Positions 52,071 through 59,671 of a stretch of DNA of 64,000 bases are shown in pieces. The stretch is taken from assembly GCA_035489435.1 (NCBI GenBank), contig DATHKG010000123.1; one strand, written 5' to 3'. The notes beneath the pieces were generated by a model, which did not search any database, was not told where the DNA came from, and saw only the letters and a program-made list of their open reading frames with translations. Position 1 is the first letter of the stretch. The number at the start of each line of letters is the position of its first letter. The position numbers were made by a program, and so were the translations under genes. This stretch comes from DATHKG01 sp035489435 (GTDB taxonomy: Bacteria > Bacteroidota > Bacteroidia > Chitinophagales > Chitinophagaceae).

Positions 52071-52670
52071 TCACTTAACCAACAATCTTTTCCTGTAAGC
52101 CGCCTTCAACATGTAGCCTGGCACCAGGTAACCCAGGAGCACCGCAACCGATGAAATCATCATATCATAACGAAAAGGTTCTATTGCAAATATCAGAATT
52201 GCAGCCGCCCAGTTAATATATGCACCAATGATCAGCGGTTTAAAACGCAATGCACTTCCATGGATATACATCCAAAACGCATATAACATATAATAATACC
52301 CGAAAATAAAACTATTGTCAACCTTGAAAAACCCGCTGGTTACAATAACGACCAGGCTTAAATAGAAACCAACCTGGATCTTATTAAGCAGATCCTGCAC
52401 ATAAGTGCGAACCGGATTATCTTTCTTTTTCCGGAAATAACGGAGGAAGAAAAATAAAGGCCCGATAATGAGTGCTCCATTCCATAAATATTTTATATAT
52501 GAAGACAGATTGAGATAGGACAATATTACAGAACCTGTTGAAGCAATAAAAAGCAACCAGCCCCAAAACAGCCACCCATCACCCTTTTCATGATGCTCAT
52601 CCCTGGCCGCGCCTATCATCTGTTGAATGATACGTAGACTGTCTGCACCGGATAAATCTTTTTCTTCCAT
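52071..52670 (-). CDS. Six-helix membrane protein (paralogue 2)
   Basis: The 199-residue protein has a soluble N-terminus (SLRIIQQMIGAAR) and about six membrane helices (FWGWLLFIAST to YLVPGYMLKAAY). It is clearly related to the neighbouring 200-residue protein: both have a SL-IIxxMI helix, a (F/L)WGW motif, a V-TYxx(E/D)(I/L)L loop and a final PGYxxxxxx(K/R). The pair arose by tandem duplication. The function is unknown; the adjacent winged-helix regulator suggests both are its targets. Confidence 0.8.
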   Translation of the reverse strand: MEEKDLSGADSLRIIQQMIGAARDEHHEKGDGWLFWGWLLFIASTGSVILSYLNLSSYIKYLWNGALIIGPLFFFLRYFRKKKDNPVRTYVQDLLNKIQVGFYLSLVVIVTSGFFKVDNSFIFGYYYMLYAFWMYIHGSALRFKPLIIGAYINWAAAILIFAIEPFRYDMMISSVAVLLGYLVPGYMLKAAYRKRLLVK

Positions 52671-52682
52671 TATCTTTATTGT

Positions 52683-53285
52683 TTAGGCTAATTGCTGTTT
52701 TTTAAACTTCGATCTCATTATATAACCGGGAATTATCCAGGCGATGATTACACCTGCAGCCAGGAATAACAGGTGGAACTCAGGTGTTGAAATTGCCGCA
52801 CAAATTGCAAGCACCCAACAGCAGATCCCGCCGAATATCAATGGACGAAATTTTAAAATAATTCCGGATAAAAAAGTCGGCATACCATAAATTGCCAGGA
52901 ACCCCGGATTAATAAACAGGTAGTAATCTTTTCCCAGGATGGTTGCGAACATAACCCCGAATAAAAACATGAGTATCACAAACACCAGCCACACGCTTCC
53001 TAATATTTCGTCCGTATATGTTTTTACACGCTGTTGCTTTTTGCGTTTGTAGAGATAGAATGCCTGGTATATTACGGCTAGCCAGGTTAATAACCAAACC
53101 AGGGAATGGTAGGGTGTATAGAAATAATTAATGATTACAAATTGTGTGATGCTGCATAACAGCACTACCCAGCCCCATAACAGGTAAAGATGGCCATTAT
53201 CGCTAAACTGGTGTTTTGCTTTATTGATCATAGCGTGAATTATCGCCAGGCTTTCTTCACCACTTGTTAATTTATCATTTTCCAT
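52683..53285 (-). CDS. Six-helix membrane protein (paralogue 1)
   Basis: The 200-residue protein has the same layout as the next gene: SLAIIHAMINKAKHQ at the N-terminus, LLWGWVVLL, several membrane helices and IPGYIMRSKFKK at the end. It is 12 bp upstream of its paralogue. Nothing in the sequence names a function. It begins the block that ends with the winged-helix gene. Confidence 0.8.
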   Translation of the reverse strand: MENDKLTSGEESLAIIHAMINKAKHQFSDNGHLYLLWGWVVLLCSITQFVIINYFYTPYHSLVWLLTWLAVIYQAFYLYKRKKQQRVKTYTDEILGSVWLVFVILMFLFGVMFATILGKDYYLFINPGFLAIYGMPTFLSGIILKFRPLIFGGICCWVLAICAAISTPEFHLLFLAAGVIIAWIIPGYIMRSKFKKQQLA

Positions 53286-53325
53286 AACATATCAGTTATT
53301 ATCCTAACTAATCCAGCTTTATTTA

Positions 53326-53368
53326 TTTAATACTTTACTTACTTAATACTTTACTTATTTAATAATAG
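53326..53368. repeat. Tandem repeat, 16-bp unit, about 2.7 copies
   Basis: TTTAATACTTTACTTA (53326-53341), CTTAATACTTTACTTA (53342-53357) and a partial third unit. It lies upstream of the first membrane-protein gene. Confidence 0.85.
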
Positions 53369-53381
53369 TAAGCAAAATAAA

Positions 53382-53413
53382 GATTGTCCGTGGTGATATC
53401 ACCACGGACAATC
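53382..53413 (-). terminator. Perfect 32-bp palindrome, probable terminator
   Basis: GATTGTCCGTGGTGAT (53382-53397) is followed without a loop by its exact reverse complement (53398-53413). On the minus strand a T-rich tract (TTTATTTTG) follows, so it is likely the terminator of the TPR-like gene. The zero-length centre also makes it a candidate operator. Confidence 0.75.
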
Positions 53414-53427
53414 CACATTATATGCAC

Positions 53428-54072
53428 TTATTTGGCTAGTGTAATAAAATACTTAGCCTGGGTTAAGCCCCACTGAGGGTGGATAGGTGATTCCGGCTTC
53501 ACTTCGCTGAATTTTACCACGGCTGTTTCAAACATTTTCTTTGCTTCTGCCTTGCTACCGCCGAACTCTTCCGGGGTGAAAAACTTATCCTGACCTTCAA
53601 GCAAAAATATTCTTGGGCTGTTTGCATCAATTGACTTCGCTTTGGCTAACGCTTCCGCACCTAGTGGAACATAAGTTTGCCAACGGGTCATTGGATCCGC
53701 CTGCATCCTTAGATTGGTAATCATTTTTTTTACGATCCATATCTCTGCATTGTTTTTCTTCAATTCATCCGCTTTATTAATCAGGGCCTCTGCTTTATCA
53801 GCAAGAGGATCTGTTTTATCGCCCTGGTTACCTCCAGTCATCAACCCGCTCATAACATTGCTAAGAGCCGCATAATAATATGGAAGCCACTCCGTTTTCT
53901 CTGCATCTGCAATTCTTTGAAACTGGTTTGCAGCTGCTGTCCAACCCTCAATGGTATGTATGGAATCTAAGCCGCTCACCGGACCAGTCATTGCTTTAAG
54001 CATTTTGTCGTTCTGAGCAGAAACGCTTAAAATAATTGCAAAAGCTGAAATCAGGCTGAATATTTTTTTCAT
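53428..54072 (-). CDS. Secreted TPR-like protein
   Basis: The 214-residue protein has a signal peptide (MKKIFSLISAFAIILSVSAQ) followed by helical repeats that look like degenerate tetratricopeptide units (AANQFQRIADAEKTEWLPYYYAAL, LADKAEALINKADELKK, AEAKKMFETAVVKF in shorter pieces). No lipobox is visible. Function unknown; TPR proteins usually act as scaffolds. It lies between the 2TM gene and the paired membrane proteins on the same strand. Confidence 0.75.
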   Translation of the reverse strand: MKKIFSLISAFAIILSVSAQNDKMLKAMTGPVSGLDSIHTIEGWTAAANQFQRIADAEKTEWLPYYYAALSNVMSGLMTGGNQGDKTDPLADKAEALINKADELKKNNAEIWIVKKMITNLRMQADPMTRWQTYVPLGAEALAKAKSIDANSPRIFLLEGQDKFFTPEEFGGSKAEAKKMFETAVVKFSEVKPESPIHPQWGLTQAKYFITLAK

Positions 54073-54148
54073 GTTTTTGTTTTTAAAAGTTTTATGAGAT
54101 ATTTATTGATTGCTTAAGGTTTGATCTAATTGAATGCTGTCTTTTGTT

Positions 54149-54198
54149 GGATTTTGTCTCTATTGGGTTCAGTCTTTTATTGGTTTTTATCTTTTATT
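54149..54198. repeat. Stop-codon-anchored tandem repeat: 16-17-bp unit, three copies plus, at the 2TM gene 3' end
   Basis: On the minus strand the units are AATAAAAGATAAAAACC (54198-54182, containing the stop codon), AATAAAAGACTGAACCC (54181-54165) and AATAGAGACAAAATCC (54164-54149). A further degenerate copy follows. Confidence 0.88.
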
Positions 54199-54477
54199 TC
54201 GAATCAATTTTTCATATTCCCTTTCAACAGTGTTTGAATGGGGAAATACAAATGCGCCGAGAAAATGGAATGTAAGTCCGATTCCCCATCCTAATGTCGG
54301 CCAAACCGGCCATACATATGAATTATAGTTATTAGTCGTAAAATACCAGAACAACCACATAGCTCCGATAACAAGTATATAAGAAATAAGATGATATCTA
54401 AAGCTCGCGCGTCTCCTGGCGATTTCCCAGATATGAGGATCTTTTCCCTGCGGTGTATGCTCGTAATAATTTGACAT
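54187..54477 (-). CDS. 2TM domain-containing protein
   Basis: The 96-residue protein has two membrane helices (about 30-48 and 60-79) around a short NNYNSYVWPVWPT loop and conserved charged ends (WEIARRRASFRYHL; EREYEKLIRNKR), the 2TM (PF13239-like) pattern. The function is unknown. It is 41 bp downstream of the TonB receptor gene. The stop codon lies in the first unit of a 17-bp repeat. Confidence 0.85.
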   Translation of the reverse strand: MSNYYEHTPQGKDPHIWEIARRRASFRYHLISYILVIGAMWLFWYFTTNNYNSYVWPVWPTLGWGIGLTFHFLGAFVFPHSNTVEREYEKLIRNKR

Positions 54478-54518
54478 AATTTAAGGTTTATAGATTAATA
54501 GATGATTTAATGTTGACC

Positions 54519-56801
54519 TTATAAAGTACTGTTGATTACATCCTGCGTTCTGTCGACCCCCATACTTATAAAACATCCCAGGAATACAAATCTTCTTGCT
54601 GTCGGTAAAATAGGATCCTTACGGCTACCATTAGCCGAATAATTATATCCGAACACCTGGTTATTTCCAAGCACGTTATTCAGAGAAAACACCCATACTA
54701 TAAAAGTCTTTGAGCTCGTTTTACCGATGTTAGGCAGATAGTTAATACTAACGCTCATGCTGTGATAGTCAATTGTTTTTCCCTGGTCCGCTACTGTAAA
54801 TTTCCCCTCATTACCGTTATATCTCAGGTTGTAATATGGTCGGCCCGTGGCATATGTATAAGAACCGTTAAATTGGGTCTTCCATTTTGTAACGAATTTC
54901 TTCACTACGAGGTTTGCGGTATGTTTGGCTGCAAAATTTGGCTGCATTGAATTTGGGAAATTCAGATAGTCGCGTTTTGTATCCAGAAAAGAATACGAGA
55001 TCCAGTAGTCCAGATTTTTGATGGTTTTCCTGTCTCTCCAAAACACCTCAATTCCTTGCGCATAGCCAAACCCACCGTTACCTATACTATCAGCAATAGC
55101 GGTCCCTTTTGAAGAATAGGTTTTTACCAGGTCATTGTATTTTTTGTAAAAAACTTCAACCCGGAAAGTATGTTCACTGGTGACCTTTTGATAATTGGCT
55201 ATATAGTGAGCTGCCTTTGTATATAATAAGTCATCATAAGCCATATTCCTGAGGAAATAATCCTTTTCAGGTTTCTGATAAAAAATTCCATAAGCCAATG
55301 ATGCCTGTCCTTTGTTTCCTACCCTGTATGCCAGTGAGGCTCGCGGTACAATATTCGATTTATTCAATAAGGATGAGTGCTCAACACGTCCGCCAAGTTT
55401 TGCCGCAAGTGCATTCGTGAGGTAAAAATCGACCTCAGCAAATCCCGCTTTAAAATGGTCATCAACTTTAGTAGTCAGACCCGTGACATACTGATTTGAG
55501 AATTCAGATTTATCGCGATAGTATAAATATTCGCCTCCGAACCGCAAAGCACTCAGCCCATAAAGCCTTCTTTCAAATACCGCTTTCATTTGTGCAAGAC
55601 TTCCATCTGCAACTATGGTATAAGACTTCCCGTTATAAGGTTCGTACTGCGGATAAACATTTTCGTTTAACTGGTTCTGTAACTGGTTGTAGATTTTATC
55701 TGTATTCGCCGAATATGAAGCGCCCAGGTTCATTTTCCATTTTGTTCCAAGCTTCTCTTTCCATGAAAGATTGGTATACACATTCGCATTCTTAAGACCA
55801 AAAGCATTTTTTAGGTTTGTCGAATCAATGTCGGACCTGCGGAGACCCATGTTCGTCGTGTTGAAATAAGCATAAAACTTGACGATACCGGTTTTTGAAG
55901 TTTTAATGCGGAAATTTACCTCTCCATTATGAAGTTCCGGTACTTTGAAATTATCTATCCGTTGTTTTACAACTGCAAAATAAGCTGCAAGGTTTGTGTA
56001 ACTATAATTTATGCCCCAGCTTGCATTTTTCTTTTTGGATAAGCGTTGATAGCCCGCATTCGCACCAACGGTTGACAAACCAAAGTCAGCAGAACTCTGA
56101 TCAGCAAGGTCTACGGATTCCAGGATCAGCGCGGAAGACAATGCCTGGCCATATAAAGCTGAATATCCACCGGAACTAAAAACTGTTCCCTTGAATATAA
56201 ATGGCGAAAACCGGCCTCGCTGAGCAATATCGGGCACGCTACTAAAAAAGAAATTATTTACAACAGTGCCGTCGATAAATACCTTGGTTTCCTCCGCCGT
56301 TCCTCCACGCACAAACAACCCACCGTTTTCTCCTACCTGTTGTGCCCCGGGTAAAGTGCGGATCGCACTGGTAATATCTGCGTTCGCACTTGCTGTAGTT
56401 ACTATGTCAATTGGATTTAAAACCGTGGTTCTTTTGGTATCACTTGCCTCAAAGGTGCCCGCAGTGATCACTACAGCCGTCAGTTCGTTAGGCTCTTCTT
56501 TTAAAACGGCATCGGCTTTAATAGTTGTACCATTAATATTGATTGATATTTCAGTGAGTTTATAGCCAATGGAGGTAATTAAAAGAGTTTTGCCGCCTGT
56601 TTCAGACGTTTTGAAAGCATATGTCCCGGTGCTGTCAGAAGTGGCGCCATCATAAGAATCTTTGATAGCTATGCTCGCACCGTTTATAGGTCTTCCTTTC
56701 AAATCCTTAACCTTCCCCGTGATCAGAGTTTGAGCAGAACCAAGTAAGCTGGATAAAAGACAGGCTAAAAGAATTATGATGAGTGCTGGCATAGACCGCA
56801 T
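54519..56801 (-). CDS. TonB-dependent outer membrane receptor with carboxypeptidase-regulatory-like domain
   Basis: The 760-residue protein has a signal peptide (about 1-23), a carboxypeptidase-regulatory-like beta domain (GKVKDLKGRPINGASIAI, about 28-110), a plug with DITSAIRTLPGAQ, RGGTAEETKVFIDG and a C-terminal beta-barrel of about 500 residues. It should import a siderophore, vitamin, glycan or peptide using TonB. No SusD partner is adjacent, which argues against a classical polysaccharide-utilisation locus. A consensus promoter lies just upstream, and 2TM, TPR-like and membrane protein genes follow in the same direction. Confidence 0.93.
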   Translation of the reverse strand: MRSMPALIIILLACLLSSLLGSAQTLITGKVKDLKGRPINGASIAIKDSYDGATSDSTGTYAFKTSETGGKTLLITSIGYKLTEISININGTTIKADAVLKEEPNELTAVVITAGTFEASDTKRTTVLNPIDIVTTASANADITSAIRTLPGAQQVGENGGLFVRGGTAEETKVFIDGTVVNNFFFSSVPDIAQRGRFSPFIFKGTVFSSGGYSALYGQALSSALILESVDLADQSSADFGLSTVGANAGYQRLSKKKNASWGINYSYTNLAAYFAVVKQRIDNFKVPELHNGEVNFRIKTSKTGIVKFYAYFNTTNMGLRRSDIDSTNLKNAFGLKNANVYTNLSWKEKLGTKWKMNLGASYSANTDKIYNQLQNQLNENVYPQYEPYNGKSYTIVADGSLAQMKAVFERRLYGLSALRFGGEYLYYRDKSEFSNQYVTGLTTKVDDHFKAGFAEVDFYLTNALAAKLGGRVEHSSLLNKSNIVPRASLAYRVGNKGQASLAYGIFYQKPEKDYFLRNMAYDDLLYTKAAHYIANYQKVTSEHTFRVEVFYKKYNDLVKTYSSKGTAIADSIGNGGFGYAQGIEVFWRDRKTIKNLDYWISYSFLDTKRDYLNFPNSMQPNFAAKHTANLVVKKFVTKWKTQFNGSYTYATGRPYYNLRYNGNEGKFTVADQGKTIDYHSMSVSINYLPNIGKTSSKTFIVWVFSLNNVLGNNQVFGYNYSANGSRKDPILPTARRFVFLGCFISMGVDRTQDVINSTL

Positions 56802-56817
56802 TTATGTAAATTTGATC

Positions 56818-56825
56818 CAAATCTA
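56818..56825 (-). promoter_or_regulatory. Consensus Bacteroidota promoter for the TonB receptor
   Basis: The minus strand reads TTTG (56849-56846), 20 nt, then TAGATTTG (56825-56818), the full TTTG-N19-21-TAnnTTTG form. The ATG is 16 bp downstream. Confidence 0.75.
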
Positions 56826-57164
56826 AACTAGTTTATAATATAAACCAAATAAATTGTGAAGATTTTTTCTGGTTTCTCAGCTTCCAACTAATAATTTCCC
56901 TCTACGAAGATCTGAGGTTTCTACCCCCCCGACCGTATTTATCTGCCCCCATATTTGAAGTTCAAAAAAGCCAATGGTATTTTTCACCTGTTTGCAATAC
57001 GTTGTAAATGAATAAGTAACAAGGTATTCTGGAAAAAATCGTAATAAGTTTTCGAAGTGTAATTACGAATGAATCAGCCGGATTGGGGATGTCAAAACTA
57101 CCTTGACAGAACCAGATTATCGCCGTACCTAACATTTGCTTAGTCCCTTAACCAATCCAACCCT
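56826..57164. other. Intergenic region between divergent TonB receptor and M14 peptidase genes
   Basis: Apart from the receptor's -33 element I see no further named feature, no heptads and no tandem repeat. The M14 gene has no clear TAnnTTTG box. Confidence 0.6.
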
Positions 57165-59618
57165 ATGTTATCGAAAACTATCAAGGCGTGTTTTCCAGTC
57201 GTGATGATCCTTACATCACAGGTACTGATTGGTCAGACAAAATATTCAAGGGTGAAAATTTCAATTCCCCCGACCGGTATGCAGAACCTGCTAGGCCTGG
57301 ATTTGGACCTTGATCATGGAGACTATAATAAATCCGCAGGCACATTCACTTCTACACTACATGAAAGCGACATTCTGAAGTTGAAACAGGCTGGTATCCG
57401 TTATGAAGTGATTGTAGAAGATGAAATTGCGCTTTTTCAACAAAACAATATAAGAGATGAACACAGCCCGGAAATGCTGATGCAAAAAGGTAAGCTTCAC
57501 TTCGAAAATTCCTGCGCTTCAAATCTTGCCAATATATCTACTCCTGCCGGTTTTATTCCCGGTACATATGGTGGCTATTACAGGTTTAGTGAAATGCAGG
57601 CGAGAATTGACTCTCTTGTTAATCATTTTCCATCACTGGTTCAGAAAATTATCCTCCCGCAAACAACTGCAGGCGGCCGGCCAATTATAGTTGTGAAGAT
57701 CTCCGATAACGTTACTGTTAATGAAAATGAGGCTGAAGTTTTATATACCGGTCTGCACCATGCAAGGGAAGGAATGAGCATGATGAATCTGTTTTTCTTT
57801 ATGCAATACCTGGTTGAGAACTATTCAACTGACCAAAGTATTTCGGCGCTTGTTGATAACCGTGAGTTATTTTTTATGCCTTGCGTTAACCCGGATGGCT
57901 ATGTTTATAATGAAACGAATACACCAGGAGGTGGTGGAATGTGGCGAAAAAACAGGAGGAATAATGGCAGCGGCCGTTATGGAGTTGATCTGAACAGAAA
58001 TTATAATGTTGATTGGGGTGTATCAGGTCCAAACATAAATATTTCGACGGACCCCGCAAGCGATTCCTATATCGGCCCATCGGCATTTTCTGAGCCCGAA
58101 ACACAGGCAATCCGCCAGTTCGCGCAGGCGAGGCATCTTAAAATGGTAATCGATCACCATGCATATGGCAATTATTATGTAACTCCTTATGGTGTTCCTG
58201 CAAACCATTCCTTTACAACTGCTGACAATAAATTTTACAAATATGCATCAGCGTTAATGGTAAGATACAATGGGTATTTCGCCGGGGATGGAATGGCAAC
58301 AGTTAACTATTATGCAGTCGGTAATTCCCGTGACTATTATATGGCTGGCGATATTGGCGTTGGCAATAAACAGAAGACTTATGGCTACACGGTAGAGATA
58401 GGGCCTTCTGCGATGGGTTTCTGGCCCTCTTCCGCCAACATTTTACCAATTGCAAAATCAATGTTTTTTGCCAACCTCCAGATGGCATATTTGGCGGGTG
58501 CTTATTATGAAATCCAGGATCGCGATAAGCTCGCCATCAGTGCAACCACTGGAAATTTTACATTCAGCTTATTAAGAATTGGAATCAGCACCGGCCCTGT
58601 TTCGGTCAACCTGATTCCACTTCAGAATATACAACTTAACGGCCCGGCATTTGTTAATGGCGGACTAACTACCTATGGTGATACAATACATGGTCAGATA
58701 AGTTATAATCTTTCAAGCGGCATCTCTGCCGGTGATAAGATCAGGTTTATTTACCAGGTCAATGCTGGCGGAATACTGTTGAATGATACGATTGAAAAAA
58801 TCTATCAACCAATAAGCCTGCTGAATGAAGATGTTGAAGGTTCATTGTCGAACTGGACATTCACTGGTTCCTGGGGTGCATCATCAGTTGCGGCGTTCCA
58901 GGGCAACAGGTCGCTTAGTGAATCCCCTGCTTCAAATTATGGATCATCAGCAAATACCAGTGCTACCTATAATCAGCCGATAAATCTTAGTGATGCCTCT
59001 GCTGCATATTTGTCCTTTTGGGTGAGGCATCGTGCACAGAATGGTTCGGATAAATTACAGATCCAGATCTCACCAACTGGTCCCGGTACCGGTGCATCTT
59101 TTTCGGCCATCTGTGGCCGGCAAACCATTGCTGAAAATACCGCGCCGGCTCTTACCGGGATCCGCGAAAACTGGACAAGAGAAACGATTGATCTGCAGGA
59201 TTATGTCGGGTTAACAGCGGTAGGATTGAGATTCGCATTTTCATCGAATGCCAGCAACAATGACGACGGATTTTATATCGACAATATCGAGATCGTAAAA
59301 TCACCTGCCATTGTGCTTGATACGAAAGCACCAGTCACCGTTAAACACGATGTTAAAAACCTTGCAACCAACTTAAGCGTTTACCCGAACCCTGTTACGG
59401 AACAATTGAAAGTGCACCTGAATTCATCTGCTCCTGCAAATTACTTCGTAACCGTTTCAACCGTAACCGGTGTAAGGTTAAAGACAATAAAAACACAGGT
59501 CTGTGGAAGTACTGATAAATCTATTGATATGTCGGGCCTGAAAAATCAGCTATATATAATTACGGTCAGTTGCCAGGAAACCGGCGAAAGATCGGTATTT
59601 AAAATATTGAAACAATAA
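57165..59618 (+). CDS. Secreted M14 zinc carboxypeptidase with T9SS tail
   Basis: The 817-residue protein has a signal peptide, a propeptide-like N-terminus and an M14 domain (about 130-440). The zinc ligands are in HHAREGMS and VIDHHAYG. The substrate Arg lies in DLNRNYNVDWG and the catalytic Glu in TVEIGPSAMGFWPS. A MAM/jelly-roll-like domain (about 555-720, LSFWVRHRAQNG) follows, and then a type A T9SS sorting domain (SVYPNPVTEQLKV to SVFKILKQ). It should remove C-terminal amino acids from peptides at the cell surface. Confidence 0.93.
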   Translation: MLSKTIKACFPVVMILTSQVLIGQTKYSRVKISIPPTGMQNLLGLDLDLDHGDYNKSAGTFTSTLHESDILKLKQAGIRYEVIVEDEIALFQQNNIRDEHSPEMLMQKGKLHFENSCASNLANISTPAGFIPGTYGGYYRFSEMQARIDSLVNHFPSLVQKIILPQTTAGGRPIIVVKISDNVTVNENEAEVLYTGLHHAREGMSMMNLFFFMQYLVENYSTDQSISALVDNRELFFMPCVNPDGYVYNETNTPGGGGMWRKNRRNNGSGRYGVDLNRNYNVDWGVSGPNINISTDPASDSYIGPSAFSEPETQAIRQFAQARHLKMVIDHHAYGNYYVTPYGVPANHSFTTADNKFYKYASALMVRYNGYFAGDGMATVNYYAVGNSRDYYMAGDIGVGNKQKTYGYTVEIGPSAMGFWPSSANILPIAKSMFFANLQMAYLAGAYYEIQDRDKLAISATTGNFTFSLLRIGISTGPVSVNLIPLQNIQLNGPAFVNGGLTTYGDTIHGQISYNLSSGISAGDKIRFIYQVNAGGILLNDTIEKIYQPISLLNEDVEGSLSNWTFTGSWGASSVAAFQGNRSLSESPASNYGSSANTSATYNQPINLSDASAAYLSFWVRHRAQNGSDKLQIQISPTGPGTGASFSAICGRQTIAENTAPALTGIRENWTRETIDLQDYVGLTAVGLRFAFSSNASNNDDGFYIDNIEIVKSPAIVLDTKAPVTVKHDVKNLATNLSVYPNPVTEQLKVHLNSSAPANYFVTVSTVTGVRLKTIKTQVCGSTDKSIDMSGLKNQLYIITVSCQETGERSVFKILKQ

Positions 59619-59671
59619 CAGTTTGTTTCACTCCTGATCCAATCTATGAAAACATTTTATATCCAACGCTT

